Below are positions 20,304-31,255 of a DNA stretch of 64,000 bases, one piece after another. Origin of the DNA: Phreatobacter sp. (GTDB lineage: Bacteria; Pseudomonadota; Alphaproteobacteria; Rhizobiales; Phreatobacteraceae); assembly GCF_027532945.1 (NCBI RefSeq), contig NZ_JAPZTZ010000005.1, forward strand, positions 62,001 to 126,000. Direction: 5' to 3'. Positions within the stretch are counted from its first letter, which is position 1; each line of letters opens with the position of its first letter. The position numbers and the translations under genes were made by a program. The notes beneath the pieces were generated by a model that saw only the letters and a program-made list of their open reading frames with translations, did no database searches and was not told the DNA's origin.

Positions 20304-21128
20304 TCAGCCGGCCCGGTTCGCCGTCACCATGTAATTGACCTGGAGGTCCGAAGTCTCAACCCAGCGGTCGCGCAGCACGTCGTAGCGGACGCCCTTGCGG
20401 TCGACGACGGCGAGGCCATTATCCGCCATGGCATCCGCCAGTTCTTCGGGAGTGACGAACTTGTCCCATTCGTGGGTTCCGCGCGGCAGCCAGCGCAGGA
20501 TGTATTCGGCCCCGACGATGGCGAGCGCGTAGCTCTTCATGGTGCGGTTGATCGTGGCCATGACGAGAAGGCCGCCGGGCTTCACCAGCTTTGAGCAGGC
20601 GCCGACGAAGAGCGGCACGTCCGCCACGTGCTCCACCACCTCCATGGCGAGGACCACGTCGAAGCTCTCGCCGGCCGCGGCGAGTTCCTCGGCCGTTGTA
20701 CAGCGATAATCAATGGTGAGCCCGGAGGTCTTGGCGTGGAGCCGCGCCGTCTCGACATTGGTGCGGGCCGGGTCGATGCCGGTGACGGTCGCGCCCATGC
20801 GCGCCAGCGGCTCGCAGAGCAGCCCGCCGCCGCAGCCGATGTCGAGGACCGACAGGCCCGAGAGGGCATCGACCGCTTCGCGCGACCGGCCGAAGGTCAG
20901 GCAGGCCTGTTCGCGGATGTGGGCGAGGCGGACGGGATTGAACTTGTGCAGGATCCCCATCTTGCCCGAGGGGTTCCACCATTCGCTGGCGAGGCGCGAG
21001 AACTTGTCGACCTCGATCGGGTCGAGCGTCGAGGTGCCGGCGGCTCCCGGCTGGGGGCCGTTCTGGCGCGTGTCCGTCTTCAGGTCGGCGTCGGTCGGTC
21101 GGGTGTCGGTCGCGGTCATCGGTGCCAT
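20304..21128 (-). CDS. ubiG: Ubiquinone biosynthesis O-methyltransferase UbiG
   Basis: A SAM-dependent methyltransferase of 274 aa catalysing both O-methylations in ubiquinone synthesis. The SAM-binding motif VLDIGCGGGLLCEPLARMG is intact, with later EVVEHVADVP and GGLLVMATINRT typical of UbiG. The N-terminal EWWNPSGKMGILHKFNPVR segment is diagnostic. Start at 21128 is chosen; an ATG three codons later (21119) is equally possible. Divergent from lysC across a 117-base gap. Confidence 0.96.
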   Translation of the reverse strand: MAPMTATDTRPTDADLKTDTRQNGPQPGAAGTSTLDPIEVDKFSRLASEWWNPSGKMGILHKFNPVRLAHIREQACLTFGRSREAVDALSGLSVLDIGCGGGLLCEPLARMGATVTGIDPARTNVETARLHAKTSGLTIDYRCTTAEELAAAGESFDVVLAMEVVEHVADVPLFVGACSKLVKPGGLLVMATINRTMKSYALAIVGAEYILRWLPRGTHEWDKFVTPEELADAMADNGLAVVDRKGVRYDVLRDRWVETSDLQVNYMVTANRAG

Positions 21129-21164
21129 GTCCCGGGGCCATCGGAAATGCCGGCGGCCTGTCCG

Positions 21165-21193
21165 TTGCCTTACATGCCTTCGGCCGTTATGCA
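21165..21193 (+). promoter_or_regulatory. Candidate sigma-70 promoter of lysC
   Basis: TTGCCT at 21165-21170 and TATGCA at 21188-21193 with a 17-base spacer, 52 bases before the lysC start. Three of six bases match in the -35 and the -10 is TAT-led, so this is plausible but weak. A GGCGCC-ACA-GGCGCC repeat follows and could fold in the leader. Confidence 0.35.
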
Positions 21194-21245
21194 TACGCGC
21201 CTTTTTGACCCAAGGGGGCGCCACAGGCGCCGGATCGCTCTCACC

Positions 21246-22484
21246 ATGCCTCGCCTCGTGATGAAGTTCGGCGGCACCTCCGTCGCCACTGTCGACCGCA
21301 TCAAGAATGTCGCGCGCCATGTGAAACGCGAGGTCGAGGCCGGCTATCAGGTGGCGGTCGTCGTCTCTGCCATGTCCGGCAAGACCAATGAGCTGGTCGC
21401 CTGGTGCAAGGAAGCCGCCCCCCTCTATGACCTCGCCGAATATGACACCGTGGTCGCCTCAGGCGAGCAGGTGACGTCGGGGCTTCTTGCCGTTGTGCTC
21501 AACGCCATGGGTATCAAGGCGCGCTCCTGGCAGGGCTGGCAGATCCCGATCCTGACCGACGAGGCCCATTCGGTCGCGCGGATCGCCGAGATTCCCTCGG
21601 CCAATCTCGACGCTGCCTTCGATCAGGGCGAGGTGGCTGTCATTTCCGGCTTCCAGGGCGTCACCCGCGAGACCGGCCGCATCGCGACTCTCGGTCGCGG
21701 CGGCTCGGACACCTCGGCTGTCGCCATTGCCGCCGCCATCCGCGCCGAGCGCTGCGACATCTACACCGACGTCGACGGCGTCTACACCACCGACCCCCGC
21801 ATCGTTCCGAAAGCCCGCCGCCTCGACAAGGTCGGCTTCGAGGAGATGCTGGAGATGGCGTCCCTCGGCTCCAAGGTGCTGCAGGTCCGCTCGGTCGAAC
21901 TCTCGATGATCCACGGGGTGCGCACCTATGTGCGCTCGTCCTTCGACGACCCCGAGACCCCGCAACTTGGCACTCTCATCTGCGACGAGGAGGAAATCGT
22001 GGAAAAGCAGGTCGTGACCGGCATCGCCTTCTCCAAGGACGAGGCGCAGGTGAGCGTGCGCGCCGTCGCCGACAAGCCGGGCGTCGCGGCCGCCATCTTC
22101 GGTCCCCTCGCGGAGGCCAATATCAATGTCGACATGATCGTGCAGAACGTCTCGGCGGACGGCGCGACCACCGACATCACCTTCACGTGTCCTGGTGCCG
22201 ATCTTGAGCGCGCCCGCCACGTCCTCATGGATGCGCGCGAGGCTGTCGGCTTCAAGTCGATCGAGACCGCGTCCGACGTGGTGAAAGTGTCCTGCATCGG
22301 CGTCGGCATGCGCTCCCATGCGGGCGTCGCTGCGCGCGCCTTCAAGGCGCTGGCGGAAAAGGGCATCAACATCCGCGCCATCACCACCTCCGAGATCAAG
22401 TTCTCTGTGCTGATCGATGCGGCCTATACCGAGCTCGCCGCCCGCACGCTCCACACGCTCTACGGCCTCGACAAGCCGAACTGA
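21246..22484 (+). CDS. lysC: Aspartate kinase
   Basis: A 412-aa aspartokinase that phosphorylates aspartate as the first step to lysine, threonine, methionine and diaminopimelate. The amino-acid kinase domain starts with KFGGTSVA at 7-14 and contains GRGGSDTSAVA and DVDGVYTTDPR; two C-terminal ACT domains (about residues 265-405) should give feedback inhibition by lysine and/or threonine. Starts further upstream in the open frame overlap ubiG and lack coding character. dapF and leuB are elsewhere in the window, so there is no amino-acid operon. Confidence 0.97.
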   Translation: MPRLVMKFGGTSVATVDRIKNVARHVKREVEAGYQVAVVVSAMSGKTNELVAWCKEAAPLYDLAEYDTVVASGEQVTSGLLAVVLNAMGIKARSWQGWQIPILTDEAHSVARIAEIPSANLDAAFDQGEVAVISGFQGVTRETGRIATLGRGGSDTSAVAIAAAIRAERCDIYTDVDGVYTTDPRIVPKARRLDKVGFEEMLEMASLGSKVLQVRSVELSMIHGVRTYVRSSFDDPETPQLGTLICDEEEIVEKQVVTGIAFSKDEAQVSVRAVADKPGVAAAIFGPLAEANINVDMIVQNVSADGATTDITFTCPGADLERARHVLMDAREAVGFKSIETASDVVKVSCIGVGMRSHAGVAARAFKALAEKGINIRAITTSEIKFSVLIDAAYTELAARTLHTLYGLDKPN

Positions 22485-22647
22485 GGCAGGAGCCGCCGCC
22501 GTCCCGTGTGGCGGGCGGCGGCTGCAACCACAGGCTGCTTCATCGTCGCCTTTGCAAACCGGTAGCGGCACCCTTAATGGTGGTTCTGCGGCGGAGGCCC
22601 GCCGCATTGTCGCCCAACCGGGGCTTGATCGCCCCAGACCCTGACCC

Positions 22648-24918
22648 ATGCCGATGCGCCCCGCATTCGGCGGACCCCGCCTCCTGCTCCGTCGCCTCCG
22701 CGAGGTGATGGCGGAGCAGATCTCGGCGCAGGAACGCCTCGACAAGATCGTGGTGCTGATCGCGGCCAACATGGTGGCCGAGGTCTGCTCGGTCTATGTG
22801 CTGCGCGTCGACGGGACTCTCGAGCTCTACGCGACCCAGGGCCTCAACCGCGAGGCGGTCCACCTCACCGTCATGCGCGCCGGCGAGGGCCTCGTCGGCC
22901 TCGTCGCCCAGACGGCCGAGGCGCTGAACCTGTCCGACGCCCAGGAGCACCCGTCCTTCTCCTTCAAGCCGGAGACGGGCGAGGAGATCTTCCACTCCTT
23001 CCTCGGCGTGCCGATCCTGCGCGGCGGCAACACGCTTGGCGTCCTCGTCGTCCAGAACCGGGCGCACCGGAAATACGAGGAGGACGAGGTCGAGGCGCTG
23101 CAGACGACCTCGATGGTGCTCGCCGAGATGATCGCCTCGGGTGAGCTGTCGGCGCTCGCCCCGCCCGGCCAGGAGCCGGTCGCCCGCCGCCCCCTGCACC
23201 TTCCCGGCGAGGGCCTCGCCGATGGCGTCGGCCTCGGTCACGTCGTGCTGCACGAGCCGCGCATCCATGTCGCCAAGCTCATCGCCGACGATCCGGCCCG
23301 CGAACTGGTGCGGATGGAAACGGCGATCGAGGCGCTGCGGGCCGAGATCGACGACATGCTGGACGATGAGGCGGTGGCCCGCGGCGGCGAGCATCGCGAC
23401 ATCCTCGAAGCCTATCGCATGTTCGCCCATGACCGCGGCTTCGTCCGCCGGCTCAAGGAGGCGGTCGGCACCGGCATCACGGCGGAAGCTGCGGTGGAGC
23501 GCGTCCAGTCGGACAACCGCGCCCGCATGATGCGCCAGACCGATCCCTATCTGCGCGAGCGGATGCACGATCTCGACGACATCGCCAACCGGCTGATGCG
23601 CCAGCTCACCGGCGACAAGGGTGTCGTCCCCGCCGAGCTGCCCGACAATGCCATCGTCGTTGCCCGCCATATGGGCCCGGCCGCCCTGCTCGACTATGAC
23701 CGCACCAAGCTGCGCGGCCTCGTGCTGGAGGAGGCGGGCTCCACCAGCCATGTGGCCATCGTCGCCCGCGCGCTGGGTATCCCGACCGTCGGCCAGGCGG
23801 AGAACGCCACCAGCCTCGCCGATCCGGGCGATGCCATCATCATCGACGGCGCCACCGGCGAGGTGCATCTGCGCCCCACCAGCGACGTCGAGAACGCCTA
23901 TGCCGAGAAGGTGCGCTTCCGCGCCCGCCGGCAGGCCCAGTACGCCGCCATCCGCCACCTGCCCGCGGTGACCCGCGACGGTGTCGAGGTGAAGCTGCAC
24001 CTGAACGCCGGCCTGATGGTGGACCTGCCCTTCCTCGAGGAGACCGGCGCCTCCGGCATCGGCCTGTTCCGCACCGAGCTGCAGTTCATGGTGGCCAACG
24101 CCCTGCCGCGCACCGCCGAGCAGCTCGACCTCTACCGCAAGGTGCTGGACGCCGCCGGCGAGCGGCCGGTGACCTTCCGCACCCTCGACATCGGCGGCGA
24201 CAAGGTCCTGCCCTACATGGAGGTGATCCAGGAGGAGAACCCGGCCATGGGCTGGCGGGCCATCCGCCTCGGCCTCGACCGGCCCGGCCTGCTGCGCAGC
24301 CAGGTCCGCGCCATGCTGCGCGCCGCCGCGGGCCGCGAGATCCGCATCATGTTCCCGATGATCGCCGCGGTGGAGGAGTTCGACGCTGCCAAGGCCATCG
24401 TGGAGCGCGAGCTGACCCATCTGCGCCGCCATGACCACCGGATGCCCGACCGTGTCCAGGTCGGCGCCATGGTCGAGGTGCCGGCGCTTCTCTTCCAGCT
24501 GGACGAGCTGCTGCCGCGCGTCGACTTCCTGTCGGTCGGGTCGAACGACCTCGTCCAGTTCATGTTCGCCGTCGATCGCGGCAACAGCCGCGTCGCCAAC
24601 CGCTTCGACACCATGTCGCCGCCGATCCTGCGCGCCCTGCGCCTGCTCGCCCGCAAGGGCCACGAGCACGGCAAGCTCGTCACGCTCTGCGGCGAGCTCG
24701 CCTCGCGGCCGCTGGAGGCGATGATCCTCGCGGCCCTCGGCTTCCGCTCGCTGTCGCTCTCGCCCGCGGCCGTCGGTCCGGTGAAGTCGGTGATCCGCGA
24801 CCTCGACCTCGCCCGCGTCTCCGCCCTCGTCGACGATCTCATCGACAAGCCGAAGCCCGGTCCCTCCATCCGCCAGCGCCTGCGCGACTTCGCCGAGGCG
24901 GAGGGCGTGAGCCTCTGA
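22648..24918 (+). CDS. ptsP: Phosphoenolpyruvate-protein phosphotransferase PtsP (EI-Ntr)
   Basis: A 756-aa enzyme I of the nitrogen PTS. An N-terminal GAF domain (about 1-165) senses a small ligand, glutamine in studied homologues, and is followed by the PEP-utilising N-terminal, mobile and TIM-barrel domains. The phosphorylated His is H368 in [16 protein letters not shown]; the PEP-binding region includes [10 protein letters not shown], and the C-terminal catalytic Cys is C681 (TLCGELAS). Phosphate passes to NPr and EIIA-Ntr, controlling nitrogen and potassium physiology. The stop overlaps the prfA start (TGATG). Confidence 0.96.
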   Translation: MPMRPAFGGPRLLLRRLREVMAEQISAQERLDKIVVLIAANMVAEVCSVYVLRVDGTLELYATQGLNREAVHLTVMRAGEGLVGLVAQTAEALNLSDAQEHPSFSFKPETGEEIFHSFLGVPILRGGNTLGVLVVQNRAHRKYEEDEVEALQTTSMVLAEMIASGELSALAPPGQEPVARRPLHLPGEGLADGVGLGHVVLHEPRIHVAKLIADDPARELVRMETAIEALRAEIDDMLDDEAVARGGEHRDILEAYRMFAHDRGFVRRLKEAVGTGITAEAAVERVQSDNRARMMRQTDPYLRERMHDLDDIANRLMRQLTGDKGVVPAELPDNAIVVARHMGPAALLDYDRTKLRGLVLEEAGSTSHVAIVARALGIPTVGQAENATSLADPGDAIIIDGATGEVHLRPTSDVENAYAEKVRFRARRQAQYAAIRHLPAVTRDGVEVKLHLNAGLMVDLPFLEETGASGIGLFRTELQFMVANALPRTAEQLDLYRKVLDAAGERPVTFRTLDIGGDKVLPYMEVIQEENPAMGWRAIRLGLDRPGLLRSQVRAMLRAAAGREIRIMFPMIAAVEEFDAAKAIVERELTHLRRHDHRMPDRVQVGAMVEVPALLFQLDELLPRVDFLSVGSNDLVQFMFAVDRGNSRVANRFDTMSPPILRALRLLARKGHEHGKLVTLCGELASRPLEAMILAALGFRSLSLSPAAVGPVKSVIRDLDLARVSALVDDLIDKPKPGPSIRQRLRDFAEAEGVSL

Positions 24919-25991
24919 TGCTGCCCGTCGCCAAGCTGGATGCCCTCGTGGTTCGCCGCGATCTCGTCGAGGCGGAGCTCTCTGCCGGCGTCGAGGGCGA
25001 GCGCTACATCGCCTTGTCGCGGGAATTCTCCGAGCTCTCGCCGGTGGTGGAGGCCATCCGCGCCTTTCGCACGGCGGAGGCGGAACTCGCCGACATCGCC
25101 CAGCTGCTCGCCGACCCTGCGACTGACCGCGAAATGGCGGCCCTCGCCCACGAGGAAAAGCCGGCGCTGGAGGAGCGTCTCGCGACCCTCGAGCACCAGC
25201 TCCGCCTCGCCCTGCTCCCGAAGGACGCTGCCGACGCCAAGAACGCCATCCTGGAGATCCGCGCCGGCACGGGCGGCGACGAGGCCTCCCTCTTCGCCGG
25301 CGACCTCTACCGCATGTACGAGCGCTTTGCGGCGCTGCAGGGCTGGCAGGTCGAGCTGATTTCCGCCAGCGAGGGCACTGTCGGCGGCTTCAAGGAGATC
25401 GTCGCGGAGGTGCGGGGGCCCGGCGCCTATGCGCGCCTCAAGTTCGAGAGCGGCGTGCACCGGGTACAGCGCGTGCCGGCGACTGAATCGGGCGGCCGCA
25501 TCCACACCTCGGCGGCCACCGTCGCAGTCCTGCCCGAGGCTGAGGAGGTCGACCTCGCCATCGACGAGGGCGACCTCAGGATCGACACGATGCGGGCGGG
25601 CGGCGCCGGCGGCCAGCACGTCAACAAGACGGAATCGGCCGTCCGCATCACCCACGTGCCCACCGGCACGGTGGTGGTGGTCCAGGACGAGCGCTCCCAG
25701 CACAAGAACCGCGCCCGCGCCATGGCGATCCTGCGCTCGCGTCTCTACGACGACGAGCGCCGCCGCCTCGCCGCGACCCGCGCCGAGGACCGCAAGCTTC
25801 AGGTCGGCTCCGGCGACCGGTCCGAGCGGATCCGCACCTATAACTTCCCGCAGGGGCGCGTCACCGACCACCGCATCGAGCTGACGCTCTACAAGCTTCC
25901 CGAAATCATCGCCGGCACCGCGCTGGGCGAGATCATCGACGCGCTGGTGGCAGACCACCAGGCGGGCCTCCTGGCCGCGGAAGCGGCGTGA
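24918..25991 (+). CDS. prfA: Peptide chain release factor 1
   Basis: A 357-aa class I release factor that reads UAA and UAG and triggers peptide release. The catalytic GGQ is at 231-233 ([18 protein letters not shown] in part). Its Gln is the residue N5-methylated by PrmC, encoded by the next gene. The codon-recognition PxT region is present as [14 protein letters not shown]. It overlaps ptsP (TGATG) and prmC (GTGA), so the three genes form a tightly coupled operon. Confidence 0.98.
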   Translation: MLPVAKLDALVVRRDLVEAELSAGVEGERYIALSREFSELSPVVEAIRAFRTAEAELADIAQLLADPATDREMAALAHEEKPALEERLATLEHQLRLALLPKDAADAKNAILEIRAGTGGDEASLFAGDLYRMYERFAALQGWQVELISASEGTVGGFKEIVAEVRGPGAYARLKFESGVHRVQRVPATESGGRIHTSAATVAVLPEAEEVDLAIDEGDLRIDTMRAGGAGGQHVNKTESAVRITHVPTGTVVVVQDERSQHKNRARAMAILRSRLYDDERRRLAATRAEDRKLQVGSGDRSERIRTYNFPQGRVTDHRIELTLYKLPEIIAGTALGEIIDALVADHQAGLLAAEAA

Positions 25992-26845
25992 GCGCCGCCG
26001 GCGCAACCATCGCCAGCGCCCGCCGCGCTGCGGCCGAGCGGCTCGCCGCCGCAGGTCTCCCCGAGGCTTCGCTGGACGCGCGGCTGCTGTTGATGAGCGT
26101 TTGCGGCATCGATCCCGCCCATCCCGGCGCGGCCGCGCAACGGGCGCTCGATCCGGCGGAGGCGGCGCGCTTCGAGGCGCTGCTGCATCGGCGTCTGGCG
26201 CGCCAGCCCATCGCGCGCATTCTTGGCACGGCGGAATTCCACGGGCTGGCGCTCACCCTCAACCCCGACTGCCTTATCCCGCGGGGTGACACCGAGGCGC
26301 TGGTCGATGTGTCATTGGCGCTGCTCCCCGTCGACGCACCCCGCCGCATCCTCGACCTCGGCACCGGCCCGGGCACGATCCTCCTGGCATTGCTGGTCGA
26401 GCGGCCGCTGGCAACCGGCCTCGGCATCGACATCTCAGCCCACGCGGTCGCGGCGGCTGAAGCCAATGCGAGCGCCCTCGGTCTCGCCCCCCGCGCCCGC
26501 TTCCAGGCCGGCTCCTGGGGCGAGGGCCTCGCCGGGACCTTCGACCTCGTCGTCTCCAATCCGCCCTACATTCCCTCCGCCACCTGTGAGGCGCTGGAGC
26601 CGGAAGTGGCGCTCCATGACCCCCGCCGGGCGCTGGATGGTGGCGCTGATGGGCTCGACGCCTATCGCGCCATCCTCGCCGATGCCCTGCGCCTCCTCGC
26701 GCCCGGGGGCCGGCTGGGTCTCGAGATCGGCATCGGCCAGGCGCCGGATGTGGTGGCCATCGCCCGCCGCCATGGCCTCGTTCTCGACGGGCTCCGCTCG
26801 GATCTTGGCGCGGTGCCGCGGGCGCTGGTCTTCAGGCCGGCCTGA
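25988..26845 (+). CDS. prmC: Release factor glutamine N5-methyltransferase PrmC (HemK)
   Basis: A 285-aa methyltransferase that modifies the GGQ glutamine of release factors. The SAM motif DLGTGPGTI is at 123-131 and the catalytic NPPY is at 191-194. The start is a GTG overlapping the prfA TGA. A small departure is PRGDTE where PRPDTE is commoner. Gene order prfA-prmC is standard. In many Rhizobiales a DUF4167 gene follows; here that gene is 6.6 kb away at 33494. Confidence 0.97.
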   Translation: MSAAGATIASARRAAAERLAAAGLPEASLDARLLLMSVCGIDPAHPGAAAQRALDPAEAARFEALLHRRLARQPIARILGTAEFHGLALTLNPDCLIPRGDTEALVDVSLALLPVDAPRRILDLGTGPGTILLALLVERPLATGLGIDISAHAVAAAEANASALGLAPRARFQAGSWGEGLAGTFDLVVSNPPYIPSATCEALEPEVALHDPRRALDGGADGLDAYRAILADALRLLAPGGRLGLEIGIGQAPDVVAIARRHGLVLDGLRSDLGAVPRALVFRPA

Positions 26846-26873
26846 CGCCGCCTGCACCCCCCCATAAAAGCAA

Positions 26874-26899
26874 AACCCCCGGCGCGGTGGCCGGGGGTT
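26874..26899 (-). terminator. Rho-independent terminator of the BI-1/YccA gene
   Basis: A 10-bp perfect stem (26874-26883 with 26890-26899) and a six-base loop. On the minus strand it is followed by GGTTTTGCTTTT-like T-rich sequence, so it ends the yccA-type gene whose stop is 36 bases away. It may also slow transcripts leaving prmC on the plus strand. Confidence 0.8.
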
Positions 26900-26934
26900 C
26901 CGTCAGGTCGGGAAGGCCTGTGAGGCGTGGACGA

Positions 26935-27780
26935 TCACTCGTCGCGCGAACCCAGCAGGGACATCAGGAACTGGAACATGCCCACGAAGTCCATGTAGAG
27001 CTGGAGGGCGCCGAAGATGGCGGCCTTCTGCACGATCGAGCCGTCCTGCGCATAGGACAGGCTGTAGATGTACTCGTTCTTGATGTTCTGCGTGTCGTAG
27101 GCGGTGAGGCCAGCGAAGATCAGCACGCCGACCACCGAGATGATCCACTGCAGCATGGACGAGGCCTGACCGGTGAAGGCGGCGATGCCGATGTTCACCA
27201 GAGAGGCGATGATCAGGCCGAAGAGGCCCATCATCAGGAACGTGCCCATGCCCGAGAGGTCACGCTTGGTCGTGTAGCCCCACAGCGACAGGGCGCCGAA
27301 GGAGGCCGCGGTGATGAAGAACACGCGGGCGACCGAGGTGTGGGCGTAGACGAGCAGGATGGTCGTCATCGAGACGCCGACCAGCGCGGCATAGACCCAG
27401 AAGGTCATCTGCGCGGCCGGGGCGCTCAGGCGATCGGCGCGGAACGACAGCAGCAGCACCACGCCGAGCGGCGCGAGGATGACGACGAACTTGAACCAGC
27501 TGGCGAACAGGAAGGCGCCGAAGGGCGTCAGGTACTGACCGCCCGAGACCGCCATCGCGCGGCCGGCATTCTTGTAGGCGAGGCTGGCATCGCCGGTCAC
27601 CGAGAGCATGTAGATGCCGAGCGCGGCGAGGCCGGTGATGGCCAGGCCAATCATCATGTAGTTGTACACGCCCAGCATGTAGGAGCGGAGCCCCTGGTCG
27701 ATCTGAGCCTGCTGAATGGCCGTCGGCTGGCCGTAGCCATAGCCGCCATAGGCCTGAGCATTCGGATCGTAATAGGACAT
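26935..27780 (-). CDS. Bax inhibitor-1/YccA family membrane protein
   Basis: A 281-aa inner membrane protein with about seven hydrophobic segments, in the BI-1/YccA family. A short Tyr/Gly/Gln-rich N-terminal tail (YDPNAQAYGGYGYGQ) precedes the first helix. The SWFKFVVILAPLGVVL region and the terminal FVGMFQFLMSLLGSRDE are typical of the alphaproteobacterial proteins. Family members modulate FtsH proteolysis or leak calcium, but the role here is unknown. The ATG at 27780 has AGAGG eight bases upstream; longer starts are rejected. Confidence 0.93.
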   Translation of the reverse strand: MSYYDPNAQAYGGYGYGQPTAIQQAQIDQGLRSYMLGVYNYMMIGLAITGLAALGIYMLSVTGDASLAYKNAGRAMAVSGGQYLTPFGAFLFASWFKFVVILAPLGVVLLLSFRADRLSAPAAQMTFWVYAALVGVSMTTILLVYAHTSVARVFFITAASFGALSLWGYTTKRDLSGMGTFLMMGLFGLIIASLVNIGIAAFTGQASSMLQWIISVVGVLIFAGLTAYDTQNIKNEYIYSLSYAQDGSIVQKAAIFGALQLYMDFVGMFQFLMSLLGSRDE

Positions 27781-27956
27781 GGAAGAACCTCTGGCTTTCC
27801 CCGTGAGCGTCCCATCGTCTGGTCCGCCCTTCGTCCGGAATATGGCTGATGCCGCCGGGGATACAAGCTCCCTCATTGCCGCAGGCCTATGCCGCCCTAT
27901 GTGTGCGGTTCTTTGTCGCAAGGGTCTGCGAAGCGCGGCGACAACCCCATGCCGGC

Positions 27957-30536
27957 TCACATGTTGCGCAGCACCGGCGCCGGTTTTTCGCCAAGCGCCC
28001 GCCAGGTACCGACGAGGCCGAATCCGACCGTCAGCAGGATGGCCAGCACGATGATGAGGGCAGCCTCCAGCGGCGCGAAGGCGAAGGGAATGTTCATGAC
28101 GCGGGTGGTGATGACCCAGGCGGTCACCGATCCCGCGGCGAGCCCGAACAGCGCCGTCACCGTGCCGAGCAGGGCATATTCGGTGGCGTAGGTGCGGATC
28201 AGCATGGCGCGCGGCGCGCCGAGCGTCTTGAGGATCACCGCGTCGTAGACCCTGGCGCGGTGCCCGGCGGCGAGCGCCCCGGCCAGCACGAGGATCGCCG
28301 CGACCAGCGTGACGATGCTCGCCCCGCGGATGCCGGTGCCGATCTGGGTGGCGAGCTGGCCGACGGCCTCCAGAGCGTCCTTGACGCGGACCGTCGTCAC
28401 CGCCGGGAAGGCGGCCGCCACCTGCTGCAGCAGCGCTACCTCCTCCGCCGCACTAGTGGCATGGCGGTAGGTCAGCGTCGCAAGATGCGCGTGCGGCGCC
28501 CCGCGGAAGGTGTTCGGCGAGAAGACGACAATGAAGTTGATGCCGAGATTGTCCCACTGGATGGCGCGGAAATTGGCGATCCGCGCGGTGATGTTGCGGC
28601 CGAGGACGTTGACCGTCACCTCGTCGCCGATCTTCAGGCCGAAACCCTGGCCCATGCGCTCGTCGAAGGAGACGAGCGGCGGGCCATTGTAGTCGGCGGG
28701 CCACCAGGAGCCCTCCACCACGCGGGAGTTCTGCGGCACGCTCGCGGCATAGGTGATGCCGCGATCGCCGCGCAGCGCCCAGGCGATGTCGTCGCGGGCG
28801 CGGATCTCCTCCACGGGCCGGCCGCCGAGGCGGACGAAACGACCACGCAGCATCGGCACGCGGTAAAGATCAGCGTCCGGCGCCTTCTCGGCGATGAAGG
28901 CGTCGAAGCGCGGCGCCTCGGCATTGACGATGTCGACGAAGAAGAACGAGGGCGCGCGCGCCGGCAGGGCATCCTCGAGCTGCCGGCGGAAGCTGGCATC
29001 GACCAGCGCGATGACCGCGAGCAGCGTCAGGCCGAGCCCGAGCGACAGCACCACCGAGGGCGTAAGCGCGCCGGGGCGGTGGAGATTGGCCACGGCGAGG
29101 CGCAGGCTGGTATCGCGGGCGCGCGGCATCCGCGCCGCAATGGCCATGATCGCCGCGGCGACCAGCCGGAGCGCCACGAAGATGCCGGCGGCGCCCGCCA
29201 TGAAGCCCATGGCGAGGCGCGGGTTGAACGAGGTCGCCACCGACAGGCCGACAAGGATCGCCAGCGTGGCGGCGACGAGGGCGAGGTAGCGCGGCCGCGG
29301 CCAGCGCCGCGTGCCGTCGACCGTGTCGCGGAACAGGGCGGAGACCGGGATGTCGTGGGCCCGGCCGAGCGGCCAGAGGGCGAAGGCGAGGGCGACCAGC
29401 AGGCCGTAGGCGGCGGCGGTTGCCAGTTCCACCGGCTGCACCGTGGTCGAGACGGGGATGGGGATGGCACTGCCGAAGGCGCCGACCACGAGGCTCGGCA
29501 GCGCCGCGCCGGCGGCAAGGCCAATGGCGGTGCCGACCAGGGCCAGCAGGCCAACCTGGGTCAGCGTCGCGGCGAAGACGAGGCCGCCGGTGGCCCCGAG
29601 CGCCTTCAGCGTTGCGATGTCGTCGCGCTTGCGGTCGACAAGGCTCGCCACCGCATTGGCGACGCCGACGCCGCCCACCAGCAGGGCGGTGAGGCCGACC
29701 AGCGTCAGGAACTGCGAGAAGCGCTCGATCTGGCTGGCGAGCTGCGGCGAGGCGTTCATCCGCGTCCGGACCTCGAAGCCGGCATCGGGGAAGCGGGCGC
29801 GCATGTCGGCGACGACGCGGCGGATCTCCGCCTCGGTGGTCTGTGAGGAGCCGAGGTCGAGCTGGTACATCCAGCGGATCAGCGAGCCCGGCTGGATGAG
29901 GCCCGAAGCGCGGAAAGCATCGAGCGACAGGATGAGGCGCGGACCGAAGCCGAGGCCGCCGGCCAGGCGGTCGGGCTCGGAGCGAATGACGCCGGCGATG
30001 CGCAGCGGCCGGTCGCCGAGGATCAGGCTGTCGCCGACCTTGAGGTCGAGGCGGGCAAGGAGGGCTGCCTCCACCAGCGCGCCGGGCAGTCCGTCCCGCG
30101 GGGCGAGTGCGGCAGCCGTGGTCGCGCCCGGATCGGTCTCGAGTTTACCCACCAGCGGATAGAGGCCGGGATCGACGGCTTTCAACTCGACCAGGGACGA
30201 TTTGACGGCGTCGCCCGTCCCGGTGGTGCGCGCCATGGCGCGGGTCGTCGCCATGGTGGCGACCGTGCCGCGTTCGGCAAGCGCCGCCACGACGGCGGCG
30301 GGCAATTCGGTGTGCAGCAGTTGGAACGAGGCATCGGCGCCGAGGATCACCCGGCCCTCGCGCTCCAGCCCCTCGACGAGGCCGCGCGCGAAGGAGCCGA
30401 CGCCGGCAATGGCCGCGACGCCCAGCGCGATACAGGCGATGAAAGTGCCGAAGCCGCGGATGCCGCCGCGCAGGTCACGCAGGCCGAGGCGGACAGCGGT
30501 CGGGAGCCGCGCCGGGCGGGCGACGAAACTGCTCAC
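27957..30536 (-). CDS. FtsX-like ABC transporter permease (YbbP type)
   Basis: An 859-aa large membrane protein of the MacB/FtsX superfamily, YbbP subtype, with two FtsX domains: a first set of helices near 265-430 following a large periplasmic domain, a central set near 410-500, and a C-terminal set after about 725. It starts with GTG overlapping the ATPase stop (GTGA). With the next gene upstream it forms a lipoprotein- or lipid-related ABC system; the substrate of YbbAP is not settled. Gene order ybbP-ybbA divergent from tesA matches Escherichia coli. Confidence 0.92.
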   Translation of the reverse strand: MSSFVARPARLPTAVRLGLRDLRGGIRGFGTFIACIALGVAAIAGVGSFARGLVEGLEREGRVILGADASFQLLHTELPAAVVAALAERGTVATMATTRAMARTTGTGDAVKSSLVELKAVDPGLYPLVGKLETDPGATTAAALAPRDGLPGALVEAALLARLDLKVGDSLILGDRPLRIAGVIRSEPDRLAGGLGFGPRLILSLDAFRASGLIQPGSLIRWMYQLDLGSSQTTEAEIRRVVADMRARFPDAGFEVRTRMNASPQLASQIERFSQFLTLVGLTALLVGGVGVANAVASLVDRKRDDIATLKALGATGGLVFAATLTQVGLLALVGTAIGLAAGAALPSLVVGAFGSAIPIPVSTTVQPVELATAAAYGLLVALAFALWPLGRAHDIPVSALFRDTVDGTRRWPRPRYLALVAATLAILVGLSVATSFNPRLAMGFMAGAAGIFVALRLVAAAIMAIAARMPRARDTSLRLAVANLHRPGALTPSVVLSLGLGLTLLAVIALVDASFRRQLEDALPARAPSFFFVDIVNAEAPRFDAFIAEKAPDADLYRVPMLRGRFVRLGGRPVEEIRARDDIAWALRGDRGITYAASVPQNSRVVEGSWWPADYNGPPLVSFDERMGQGFGLKIGDEVTVNVLGRNITARIANFRAIQWDNLGINFIVVFSPNTFRGAPHAHLATLTYRHATSAAEEVALLQQVAAAFPAVTTVRVKDALEAVGQLATQIGTGIRGASIVTLVAAILVLAGALAAGHRARVYDAVILKTLGAPRAMLIRTYATEYALLGTVTALFGLAAGSVTAWVITTRVMNIPFAFAPLEAALIIVLAILLTVGFGLVGTWRALGEKPAPVLRNM

Positions 30537-31255
30537 GCCACCGCCTCCGGAGCGCGACTATCCTCGACGATGACGCCGGAGCGCAGGCGCACGACGCGAT
30601 CGCAGCTCTCGGCAAGGCTCCGGTCATGGGTGACCAGGACGAGGGTCGCGCCGCGCTCGGCCTGCTTGGCGAACATCAGGTCGATGATGGTGCGGCCGGT
30701 GGTCTCATCGAGATTGCCGGTGGGCTCGTCGGCAAAAAGGATGTCCGGGCGGACGGAGAGGGCCCGGGCCAGCGCCGTGCGCTGCTGCTCGCCGCCCGAC
30801 ATCTGCGTCGGGTAGTGATCGAGGCGCGAGCCGAGGCCGACGGCGGCGAGTTCGTCCGCTGCCCGCTCGAAGGCATGGGCCTCGCCGGCGAGTTCCAGTG
30901 GCACGGCGACGTTCTCCAGCGCCGTCATGGTCGGGATGAGGTGGAAGGACTGGAAGACGATGCCGGCATGGCGGCCGCGAAAGCGGGCGAGCCCGTCCTC
31001 GTCGAGCCTGGTGATCTCGGTGCCGGCGACCGTCACCGTGCCGGAATCGGGTTTCTCCAGCCCCGCCATGACCATCAGCAGCGTCGACTTGCCCGAGCCT
31101 GACGGTCCAACGAGGCCCACCGACTGACCCTGTGCGATGGTCAGCGACAATCCTTTCAGGATGTGGACGCGCGAGGCGCCGCGGCCGAGCGACAGCTCGA
31201 CCCTGTCGACCACGATGGCCGGTCGGGAGGCGGAAGAGGCGGCGGCGGGCTGCAT
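30533..31255 (-). CDS. ABC transporter ATP-binding protein (YbbA/LolD type)
   Basis: A 240-aa ATPase of the LolD/MacB class. Walker A is GPSGSGKST at 50-58, the signature MSGGEQQR and Walker [13 protein letters not shown] follow in order. It pairs with the FtsX-like permease immediately downstream (four-base overlap). The divergent neighbour is a TesA-type esterase, as in the ybbAP-tesA arrangement of enterobacteria. It could also be called a generic lipoprotein-releasing ATPase. Confidence 0.93.
   Translation of the reverse strand: MQPAAASSASRPAIVVDRVELSLGRGASRVHILKGLSLTIAQGQSVGLVGPSGSGKSTLLMVMAGLEKPDSGTVTVAGTEITRLDEDGLARFRGRHAGIVFQSFHLIPTMTALENVAVPLELAGEAHAFERAADELAAVGLGSRLDHYPTQMSGGEQQRTALARALSVRPDILFADEPTGNLDETTGRTIIDLMFAKQAERGATLVLVTHDRSLAESCDRVVRLRSGVIVEDSRAPEAVA

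Noticed and set aside
20628-21245. 206-codon N-terminal extension of lysC
   Set aside because: It overlaps ubiG on the other strand and has no coding character; the kinase fold begins at 21246.
22540-24669. 709-codon open frame antisense to ptsP
   Set aside because: Antisense artefact of high GC third positions in ptsP; no recognisable domain or ribosome site.
27849-29846. 665-codon open frame antisense to the YbbP-type gene
   Set aside because: Arg/Gly/Glu/Asp-rich shadow of a clear FtsX-like protein.
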